NCBI RefSeq assembly: GCF_020360975.1 | Contig: NW_025408667.1 | Location: 744,001 to 808,000, forward strand | Direction: 5' to 3' | DNA from: Hirsutella rhossiliensis | Taxonomy: Eukaryota > Ascomycota > Sordariomycetes > Hypocreales > Ophiocordycipitaceae | Length of the DNA stretch: 64,000 nucleotides | Part shown: in pieces, positions 9,867-20,073 of the stretch | Position numbering within the stretch: position 1 is the first letter of the stretch | Layout of the letters: the number at the start of each line of letters is the position of its first letter | Translations under genes and position numbers: made by a program | The notes under the pieces: model-generated | The model's input: the letters and a program-made list of their open reading frames with translations, nothing else | What the model was told of the DNA's origin: nothing | The model's database searches: none

Positions 9867-12501
9867 TTAGTCGGCTCCTTCAGCTTCGTCCTCCAACGCG
9901 TCGGGAAAGCCCGGTGGCAGCGTGTCCCGGAAGTCCTTGAACGCAAACCCGTACTTTTCAATGACCTGCTCGCCACCAAACGCGGCGCTGATGACTCCGT
10001 CTTCCACGTCGGCCTTGCCGCCTCTAAGCCAACGCTGAAGCTTCAGGGCGGCCTCGGCCATGTCAACCGCAACGTGCCAGTTCTCCGTGCCAATGTACAT
10101 GAAGGCCGTGACCAGGAGCGTCTTGGTCATTCGCCCGTGGATCGACTGGTGAGAACTGGCCACAATGGCAATCATCATCCAGGCAAAGATGCCGCTGAGC
10201 AACGACCAGCGATCCAGGCCCACCGTCCAGGCGCAGCTCCAGATCTGAGCAAAGTCGGCCTCGCTGCACACTTTGCTGGTAGGCACTCGGTGCACAATCG
10301 AGTAGCAGTAGACAAGCGCCGTCCTCCGCACGCAGCGGTGCACCAAGTCTGGTGCGTCCTCTAGCGTTGCCATGCGTCCGTCGAACTCGCTCGTGCCGGC
10401 CTTTCTAGGAGCCATTGTGTCGTCCCCTTGTCGCTTTCTCTTCAAGCCAAACGTGGTACATCCGGGACCAGTGGCGGCTTCGGAACGGGGCGGCTCCGGG
10501 CTGACGTCTAGTGATACATCCGCGGGCAAATGGGTCACGGCCGAGAGAATCGACATGGCCGTGCTGTACAGGCTGTCCAGTTGGTCGTCCGAGGGATGAT
10601 CCGGCAGCTCCACGACAGCCTTGGTCAGAGTCCGCATGTTGTCCAGGATTTGAGCCGTGTGGGGATGGAGTCGCAACGAGGACGCGGGGCTGAGAAAAGG
10701 GGGGCAGTTGAAGAGAAGAGGAGAGTTGAAGTTGACCTGTAGCGGCTCGGGAAATGGGTCAACAAAATCAAAGCCGGGCTCGCCAAACATCAAGGGCTCG
10801 GTCTCGTGAGCAAGAGCAATGACAAAGTCGTCGCTGGAAATCAACTGCCATCAGTAAATGCGAGACAAGGTGTGGGTTGCTCGACTCACATTAGGGCAAC
10901 CTTGCTCGTATAGCCCTCCATGCCTAAGCTCTGAATGCCTCCCCTCAGTAGAATCATTCTCTTGAAGCCCGCCATGTGGGCATGCAGCTCCTGAGTGCTG
11001 CCCCAGTACCACGAGGTCAAGATCATCTGGGCGACGGCCAGCATTGCCGAGTCATTTGTGCACAGGTGCGGATTGGCGAGCTGATCATTGAGCATCCGCA
11101 TGACTGTCTGGCGGTGGAGGAAGAGCATGGCCTTGGGGACGCGCCCCGTCTCGTTGAGGAAGCTGGCCGTGGAGCAGAGAACGACGTGAAGGACGAGCGG
11201 GTCTTGGATTGAATAGGGGATCCAGTGCTTCATAAATCGATTGTTGGGGCGCGGGCTCCCGTCGAGAGACGCCTTGAAGCGGCTCATGAGTTGGAGATCT
11301 GGGCTGGTGTCAGCATGCTGTCGGTTGTAGAGTGACAGGGCCATCGTACGCGTGCGAACGAGTTCCTTGTTCATCTGTGTGGGCGCCATGGGCAGGTGGC
11401 GGATTTCGTGGTCAAACCTAGCTAGCGATACCCCCGGCGGGCTTGCCGCCTGAGACGCCCGCAGCAAGTGAGCGCCGTCAATGTACCACTCATCCTTGAC
11501 GATGCTGTTGGTCACCTTGAGGCGAGTCTTGAGGATGTACTGCAAGAGTTCGATAATGTCCTGGCCGGCCAGCACCCCCCCCTTGTCCCTGAAGCGCAGC
11601 CTCAGCATGCGCTCCGCATCCGGGGTTTGACCCTGCATGAGAAAGTACGGGCTCGCACTTCGGCTCGGCGGCGAGACAACGTCGGAGAAACTGGTGGGGA
11701 CCGGGGGAGTGCCGGGAAGCTTGCCGATGGCGGCCGGGCCTTCGACCTCGACGAGGGCATCGCGGACGGATTCCATGTCAAGATGGGAATAGAGGCCACC
11801 TGCGGCGGACGCATTGTTCCTGGGTTCCGACGCCGGCGCGTACGGGGATCTGCTGAGCACTCCGTCATCAGCCCAGGGTGGGTCCGGGGGCGGGGGACAG
11901 AGGCTCGGGCGGACGGCCGATGGTCCACGTACCTCTTGTTCTTTTCGACGCCGTATTCGCAGGTGGGCTGCGGGAACCGACGGGCACAGTTGGTACAGGG
12001 CTGAGTAAGGGAGCACTAGGCGGTGGTAAGGCGTTAGCCAAGGTGACATGGGCGCAGTGCCGGAAGTGGCCGAGGTGCGGCAAATGAAGCAGAGGGACGA
12101 GGTAATGGGAAGCTTGCAGCTTGCAACCCTGGTGGCGGCCATGCAGCTCAGCCCTAGCCGCACCGAGCTCGCGTTTGAAGAGCGAGCTGACAAGACGGTC
12201 TGGCTCTCGGCCTCGACAGGTCGCCGCGCCGGGGGGTGCAGAGGATGACGGACTCGGGTGGGGAGTGACGGATGGTCGCGAGGAAAAGAAGACGGACCTT
12301 TTGCTTCCTCCTCCGACACTCCTTGCAAGCCGACGGGTATCTGGTCTTGAAGACAAGGTTCGGCTGCGGAGTCGGAGCAGGAGCCGGAGACATGGAGGGA
12401 GCGTGAGCGGGAGCCGAAACTGAGCCGGGTGGTGACAGCGACGAGCACGGTTGCAGGCGCGGCCTCTGGTCCTGCAAGCTGCCAGGCGTGATTTCAAGCA
12501 T
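9867..12501 (-). CDS. Zn2Cys6 transcription factor with fungal-specific regulatory domain
   Basis: Four exons (12298-12501, 11933-12015, 10890-11849, 9867-10833) give 737 aa. The zinc cluster is split by the first intron: CKECRRRKQK joins CSLTQPCTNC and then FPQPTC, giving C-x2-C-x6-C-x5-C-x2-C-x8-C. That join supports the intron despite a weak GTCCGT donor. A NAGNAG acceptor at about 11850 may add or remove one residue. The rest resembles the fungal_trans_2 regulatory region (HWIPYSIQDPLVLHVVLCST; AVAQMILTSWYWGSTQELHAHMAG segments). The only in-frame ATG ahead of the cluster is at 12501. The gene lies directly upstream of, and parallel to, the FAD oxidase, which suggests but does not prove that it regulates that gene. 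Confidence 0.87.
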
Positions 12502-14525
12502 GACGAGAAGCGCGAGCCACAGCCATAGGCGTGGCGGATGTTGGGCAACAGCGTCGTCCAAGCTGGTCTCGGGCGAGCGTGAGAAGTGGTGGATGCGAAA
12601 AGAAACAAGTCGCGGAGAGAGCACAGCGAAGAGAGGCAGACGGGAGAAAGAAGAGGGTGGCAAGTTGAGGAACAGGGGTGAGCTGTCGATTGATTGCTCG
12701 CCTGCTTGGGCTCTTAGCACCCCGTGCGGTGCTCGTTGACCGGGGGTTGGGGGCGGGGAGTGGGCGGGATCGTCGGCAGATGAGATTGGCAAGAGCAAGG
12801 AGGAGCGAAAGGGAGATGAAGAGGAAGAGTAGGCGATGAATGAATGTACTCTGTACGGCGTACACACGGAGTATGGGCCAAGTTATTCGATAAGCCGGGC
12901 TCCAGGATGCCGGGAAAGGGGTGCATCTCCAGGCGTGCAGTAGGCGACTTGCACCAGGCGACTTGTTCCAGGCGAGATTCATGTCTCCGCTGCCTCGGCC
13001 GGCAGCTTGTACTCGCCCTGAGGCTCTGTCTTCTGAGGATCCATGGCACCTACGGAGTAGGAGATAGAGTGATGAGCGTGAGACGGGGGGGCCAAGGCGG
13101 GACGTGATTCGACAGGCCGCGTCTACCGTGCGTACCCCAACCTGCGTACAGATAGATGGATGTATGTGTATGTACGGCGTTTTACGCGTCCATCATTGCT
13201 GTTCAAGTCTTGAACGATGACGCCTCCGGGTATTTGCTTCGGCACCTGCCGAGCCAGTCTCTCCCTCCTGTCGAGGCGGGGCAACTGAGCGTACCGTACT
13301 GTACAGTGTAGTATGGCAGGCAGCTACTTAGGTAGGTAGGTAAGTAATTACATAGCTGCCTGACACGCACACGCACTCACACGCACAAGGGGGGCCTTGG
13401 AGGTTGACCGTAGTGGTAGTATGTACTGTGGTGGTTGTCGACGGAGACGAGTCGAATGTCAAGCCCCCCAGTGATGACGGCTCGAGAGGCATCCACCTGG
13501 CCATATCCTGCGCTCCCGTTGGCTGGACGGGTGCGTGTGGCACCTCAAGGATGACGGGGCGCCAAACTCCCGTCGCTCGCTTCGCTCTCTCGGCTTCTCG
13601 CCAAGTACTGTGTGCAGGCCGAGCCTATCACGTCTCGACGTCGGCATGGAGTCGGCACGTGAATGTCCGTACTGTATCGCAGCCGTCTCTGTCGCTGCAG
13701 CCCAAGCCTCGTCATTGTCCACCGGAGCGTCGTGCGTATGTCATGATGGTTCTGGAGCCACGTCGGCCTGAAGCACCAGAGGGAAGGAGACGATACAGTG
13801 CGGGTACAGTGCAACACCGCGAGACCTGCTTAGCTCCGCCGGCTGCAGAAACACGGGCGCTACAGTGCACTAACGCGGGGAGCTAATGCCACAAGGCGAC
13901 GGTTGCTGCCGCGTCCTTGGCCTAGTTAGTACCTGATGTCACTGTTGCCTTGTTCATCTGCAGGTCACGATGGGGGCAACCGCAAACCTCGCCAGTTCCC
14001 ACTCACAGCACCCTGCAACAGCCCAGCGCTGTCCGGTAGCTCAATACATCACTCGCCCGGGAGCAATTGCGTTTCAACAGCCGAGCTGGGCCGCTCCATG
14101 CGTGTCACATCAGCCAGCCAACAAGCATGCATCCAAGACTCTGGCAGTCATGCCATGCACACAGCCATTCGGAGACGAGACGAGCTGACGTCCTCGGATT
14201 AATAATAAGGCCCTTCAAAGACACACATGGCCTGATTTCATCGTCTTCAGCTGCAAGCGTCAATTCACAAATGTCTTTGCCGTCTTTGCCATTCCTCCAT
14301 GGCTGATGCCCCAGATACTACCCTCTCACGCCCCCCCCCCCTCCTCTACATGCATGCATCGCAGTGGCTCGCAGCCGTGGTATCAGAGAGAAACAAGCCT
14401 TCATCAAGTCGCCAAGCACCCGCGCCACTTGGTCGACTGCGCCCTCATATCGTCGTCGCACAACAAAAGCGGAAAGGAAACAACAAGGTGAAACACGGCT
14501 TCCTGTGTACAGGACCAATCTGCCA
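12502..14525. other. Intergenic; repeat tracts and an inverted repeat
   Basis: The left third is the leader and promoter of the Zn2Cys6 gene; the right end is the 3' flank of the patatin gene. No coding domain is seen. Features include several short TACTGTAC/GTACGG-like strings between 12840 and 13310, a perfect TACGGAGTA at 13051-13059, a TAGG repeat framed by 10-bp inverted arms at 13317-13362, and a C tract at about 14330-14341. Confidence 0.5.
13317..13362. repeat. TAGG repeat inside a 10-bp perfect inverted repeat
   Basis: Left arm CAGGCAGCTA (13317-13326) is the exact reverse complement of TAGCTGCCTG (13353-13362). The 26-nt loop contains (TAGG)n followed by TAAGTAATTA. This could form a stem-loop in RNA or DNA. 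No gene is adjacent within 800 bp. Confidence 0.7.
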
Positions 14526-16565
14526 CTACTTGCAACGGTACTCGGGCTTCCGCGCCATGTTGACCGGCGGCGGGGGCCCCTCGTCGTCCACTGGGTATGG
14601 CGGCGTCGGCACCCTCGATCCCCTGCCGCCCGACGGCTGCTGCACACGATGCGTGCGAGAATTGCTGTCCGGCAGAGGCGTCTTGGGCGGCAGGGGCGGA
14701 GGCTCGATCCGCGTCGGGGGCGGCACCGCGGGCGGCGCGGGCGGCGGTCTCGGGTGCTCGTCTGGGCTCATTATGGCAATCTTGTCGGCTCCCGATGCCA
14801 CCCTGTACTGGGCTGGCGTCGGAGCGGACCCCCAGAGCTTGTCGGGCTCGTCCGCTCGCGAATTCGCCACCCCGCTGTTTGGCGTTGGAGGTGGAGGCGG
14901 GCGCTGCCCAGGCGGAGGCGGTGGCGTCGTCCGCTGGTTGCCCGAGACGGGCCGAATCCGATCGTGAGAGCTCCGTGGCGATGCCGGGTTATTTGCCCCG
15001 ACTTGCAGGCTGTCCGGGCCCGATTCAAAAGACGACCGGCTGATTGGGCTGTGCGGCGCTGCCGGAAAAGACGTGGGCATGTCGCCCGGGAGCTCTACCG
15101 CAAAGGTCACCCCGGGTTCCATGCCCGTCGACGACTTGACAAGCTGCGGGATGCCCAAAGCCGCTCGCTCCCAGCGGGCCTTGGCCTTTTGGATCTTGGC
15201 CAGCTTGGTGGAGATGCCTTGGATCATGCGCTGCTCAGCCTCCTGGGCCATGTATCTCCGCGTTCCCGTGCTAATGTCGCCGAGCCGGTGCCACTCGTTC
15301 ATGCCAAACTCGCCCACGCCAATCTCGACGTTGAGCCGGTAGTAGTTTTCCGTATTGACCCCCCTCCTGGGGAGGTGTTCGCTCAGCATGTACTCGTGGA
15401 TGTCCTCGCATCCTTCGATCTTGGCAATCAATCTCTTGCGCGCGTCGGCAAAGTCGCCAAGGAGGCCCTCGTACCACATCTGCTGGCTGCCGTCGCTGCT
15501 TCTGGGCCGCCTTCCGGTACCGACGCTGACGAAGACCCCAATCTCCCGTCCGGGCCATTCGTTGACCAAGGCCTCGTCCAAGGCCTCGGGAGCAGGATTA
15601 AAAGTCCCTACGCCGTCGTCGTGAAACCATGATTGGCCGATCTGGACGGGCTTGAAGGCGAGGCCAATGGCGCATGTCGCCCGGCCGGCCTGCCAGATCT
15701 TACAATCAAACTCGGGGGGTGGCTCGCGTCGAGAGTCGTAGGATCGCAGCATGGCGGGCGGGGATCCGCGGGGAGAGGCTTTGTAAACGGCCGTCACGGC
15801 GCTGTCGAGAAATATTCGTCGTCAGCCGGGGGTCCTCGCGGCCAAGCGGGGAGGGAGATGCACTCACGTCTTTGTCCTAGTCTCGCGAGCGTCGTATAGC
15901 CTGGCGTGTGGGTTGCCGTGTCTCGAGTTGTAGAGGGGCCGAGAAGCCATCTGGGCCGAGGGGCTGCGGGCGCTGAAGCTGACGGTGCTGGCGTTGCTCA
16001 AGTGACGCCTGGGATGCACGGGACTCGAGTGGTTGCTGAGGCGGAGGGGGTTGCCCAGCTCGGGCTCGTCGTCGCTGACGGCGTCGTTGCCCTCTTTTTC
16101 GTAAATGGTATGTTCTCGGACGCACTGCCTGATGGCGTCCTCAAGGCGGCTCGCCTTGAAGAGGGTGGAGCGGTAGGGTATGCCGGCGATGGTCTTGTCC
16201 GTCTCAAAGACCATGCGCGTCAGGCGCACGTAGAGCTCCTTGCAGGTCTCGAGGTCGAGGCGCAGGCGACCAAGCATGAGGGCGATGAGGCCTCCGGTGC
16301 CGGTGCCGACGATGAGGTCAAAGTGTTCGCAGGGCTTGGGGATCTCATGGCGGCGGGGGGCGCGGCCTTCGGTCTCGACAAAGGTTCGGTGCATGAGCTC
16401 CTGGACGATGATGAGCATCGAGTAGCCGCGGACGCCTCCTCCATCTAGACGGGCACTGGTAAGCGACGAGTCAAGAGCAGGAAGGCTTGGCTCCTTACCG
16501 AGGGAGAGGACGCGCAGGGGCGGCCCTTTGGTGGTGTCCTTTCTGCGGACACCGTACGCGTCCAT
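14526..16565 (-). CDS. Patatin-like phospholipase family protein, nucleophile Ser replaced by Gly
   Basis: Three exons (16499-16565, 15868-16444, 14526-15801) encode 639 aa. The oxyanion motif DGGGVRG is at residues 23-29. The nucleophile elbow, normally G-x-S-x-G, reads GTGTGG at 69-74, so the catalytic Ser is Gly71 (codon GGC, 16299-16301). The second catalytic motif is kept as DDG (Asp276-277). After the patatin fold (about residues 20-400) comes a Pro-rich tail with many PPPP runs, possibly an SH3 or profilin ligand region. By family knowledge patatins hydrolyse acyl lipids; the missing Ser predicts loss of that chemistry and a non-catalytic or altered role. I recall similar GTGTGG proteins in other filamentous fungi, so the change may be conserved rather than a local mutation. 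The intron joins restore LSLDGGG and RTKTAV. Confidence 0.88.
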
Positions 16566-19500
16566 GACGGCGGTGGCGGGGACGGTGAATGAGACCCGAG
16601 TCTTGACTGAGAGACGGCGACGAGGCTTCGAGCGATGCCAGCAGGCGGTTTGTCGCCAGCCGTATGTCCCCGGCCACCTTAGCTTGACAGACTTAGCAAA
16701 GTTTTAGTTGGCTGGTTCGGCAGGCTTGGTTGGTGGCCAAGAGTAGGACGACGACGGGGAGGGCGAGCAGATAAGAAAGAAAAGCGACGATCACCGGACT
16801 AAACCATCTTAATCCAACAGGCGAACAGCAAAAAAAGTACTAAGTAGTGCGGTACCTCCCTTGGCTCCGCCTCGCCCGCAGCACCACAGGCACTAGGTAC
16901 TCTATACCTCGCACCTTGGGTAGCAAAACGGCATGACGCCAGCGATCCACACACCCGACTGCAGATGGTTGGAAGGCCGGCGCACGGGCTGGTCTCTCTC
17001 GATCGAGCGTGGTATCGTCGGGACCTTGGTAAATACGGAAATGGGAGCCTGGAAGCCATCCACTGAAGACCGAATCCCGGCGCAGGTACAAAGTAAGTAC
17101 TTAAGGGAGCACAAGCAAGCCCCCGTATGACGCATCTTGGTAGCTCGCTTGCGCCCAGCCCTCCTCTCCCCGCTTATGGTGCACAGCCTCGCGGGTCTCT
17201 CCCGCCGTCCGGCCACGGGGGGCTTTTAACGGCTCCCGTATCCGCTCGCGCTTGGCAGGGCATATTCGTGTCGTTGTTTCAAATCATTGAAATGTTTCCA
17301 TGTGTCCCGATCTTGATTAGCATACTCGCCAGCCCTCGCGCCATTTGCCGAATGGTGCCCCAATCCCTCCATGCCCCGCAACTCTTTGCACGACCAACGA
17401 CGACTTTCGTCGGCTCGACGCGTGTTAGCTGCCGACAGCGCAAGAGCAATGCTCGAGATGATGCGAGTGAAGCTTCCGCCAGACCTTATGATAGGCGGAA
17501 TGCCGCTCGCCTTGGCCCCGAGACAATATGCTCTGGCTTATTCGCGGCTGACAGTGCTGTGGCTGGCCAAGTGCTTGGCCTACCGGGATAGGGCCGTCTT
17601 GGGCTAAATGCGAAGGTCCCGCGGCCGGCGTAGATCATCCACGGAATAGCAGAAGGGCGACACCGTACTTCAAGTCCAAAGCATCAAGGGGCCTTTGAAG
17701 GCAAAACTTGGATGCCTTGAACGCTTTGTCAGTCATCTGCTTCCTAAATGTTGATCAAGACATGGATGGCTGGACCTTAACGATTCGGCATGTGTCCCGG
17801 CAGCCGGTCAAAGGCGGAACGAAGGGCAGGAAGCCAGGCGAGGCTGCGGTCGGTGCCCGAGCATCCGAGGTCATAGACTGCAGACAGGTCACAGGTCACT
17901 GGGTGCCGTTGGTCGAGCCCTCGACTCGGGCTAGTAGCAAGCAGCCCGTTTCACTGCCGGCCAACGAGAGCGACTGGCCACGGCCTTGGCGCTGTGGCTG
18001 TGCCAGGCTGCACCATCCATTGCCACAACAAGATGCTCGGCAAGCAGCTAATTATGTGCCTCATGTACTCATGGATGTCCCGGCAAGGCCGCAATCCCCG
18101 GGCCGATTTCGCCAAGGATTGCGTTTCACGTGGCCAAGTGGTTATCAGTCCAGCACAAGAGCGTTTGCAGTGTAAAGGGTGCTCGGACAGCAAAGGGGCC
18201 GGCACAGGCGAGGATCCCTTGCTCTACTGGGAGCGGATTGCCTCTTTCCCTTCGGCAAGCGTAATCGCGCGCATCTTGCCTTTGATGGTGTCGAGGTTCC
18301 TGACCCGAAGCTGTCATGGTCGGGCGTCTGTCTCAACTCGGTTGGGCAGCACAAGGGGCGCCGTGGCCACAGCAAAATCGACCATGGCCCGCGTCTCAGC
18401 GCCATCGACGACAGGTTACATGGCTAGTTGCAGTATCATTGAATGACTGCAGGCACTCACCACTGGCGGGCTCTTGTCCGTGGTCGTCAGGCTGATCCAC
18501 GAGAGTATCGCCGGCCAATCACGCGGGCGCCCTCTAACCACTGGCCGGTGACGGAGACCGGAGTCTCCTGTGCCGTCGCACCGGGGGACCGAGAACCAAT
18601 CACAGACGAAGCCTCGGCTGGACGCTGCTGTCGAGACTCTGCACAATGAGCCAGGCTGTACGGAGTACCGGATATCGTGGCGTGGCACCAGTGGCATGCC
18701 CAGGGAGGGCTTGGGCGCACGACGGGGTGCGCGCGCTGTAATTTCATGCGCGAGCGGGCGCAAGTCGAGGAGCAGGCCCGGAGCCTCTGGCCCGATGTCG
18801 CCGTCAATGGGCGGCGACACAGGCCATGTCGTGCTCGGGGGCTTTGTTGGGGAAGGCCAACAGACATTCTGTTTGGCCCCTGTCACCACCTCTTCCCTTA
18901 CCTAAGCAACTCGGTCGAGCCGGCCAGAGGGGAGCTTCGAACTGCCTCCTCTGTGCGACCTCGCGGAACGGAGGACCGGTGCGTCGGCTTATGGGCTTGA
19001 AAACCCACATGAGGAATGGAGTCGGGGTAGGCATCTGGGTGAGACTCTCCGTGTGGATCGGCGTCTGTCATGGTGAGGCTGCTCCGTCAACCAGCCGTGG
19101 CCTGACAAGTCAGCGCAGAAGATACTGGGTCTCAAGGTACCTACAGCACCTCCCTCAGGCAGGGCCCTCCGGCCGCGTCGTGATACAGCATGTCCCCGGC
19201 TTGGAGCTCGCCGGTGATTGGTGGTCCAGGGCAACCCGGAGAGGAACGGCGCCCGGTCTGGCTGCTTCTGTCCATGCGGCGCACCGGCAAGATGGACATC
19301 AACCGCTGTTGAAACGCCTACGAAGCGGAGTCGGCCACCGGTCAGCTGGGCATTGCTTTCCTCGAGGGCAAGGTAGGCTTGGTTATGCAGTCGCCCCCCA
19401 CGCTGTGTAGCACAAGTCTAGGGCATGCAGGTGCTCGAGGGAGGAAACTCGAGACATCCATCCATTCAGCTGTGCAGTCCAGATTCCTCGTCCCTACCAC

Positions 19501-20073
19501 GCGCACGAGACACAAATATTACCCGTCGACACCAAGGCCCCTTTTTGCCCGACAGCGGCACCAGGCTGAGCCCACCCAATGCTGGCCTCGGCTACCGGCC
19601 AATCGTAGCGCCCGCCTCCCCCACATCCAGGCCGCCCACAGCGCTGTTCGCATGGCAGCCTCGCCAATCAGCCTCGAGGACCCCCTCCAATTCCTCCCCC
19701 ACAGCCAATGGACGCCTGGCCAGCCTTATTTACTTATTAGAGGCTGGCTGTATTCCAGGGTATTTCCCTCGCCTGAATGTCTCCTCTCCTGGGGCAATTC
19801 TCGTCTACGTAACCTCGTCCTCTTCCTCCCGTCTTCTCCTCCCGCGCCCTCCTCTCCCAGCTCCTCCGCTGCCGTCTTGTCCCTCTCTTTTTACCCAGCA
19901 CCGACAACCCAAGGCGGTTTTCCAACCTCAATTCGGCGCCCTCTCCTCTCGTTCGACCCCCCGCTTCTCCCCCCCCCTCTCCCACCGTCTCCAGTCCTCT
20001 CCTCGGCCCGACAGACCTTCCATCGTCCTGATTGCGCTGTCGTCTACGCCTCTTAGACCCGGCCTGCTCGTCC
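16566..20073. other. 3.5-kb intergenic stretch, no supported gene
   Basis: This is the divergent space between the patatin-like gene and the caspase/zinc-finger gene. Open frames of 80-225 codons occur on both strands, but none has a known domain, consistent codon bias or credible splice extension. A perfect TACGGAGTA lies at 18659-18667. From about 19,800 to 20,060 the DNA is strongly CT-rich, typical of a fungal promoter or leader just upstream of the rightward gene. Confidence 0.5.
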
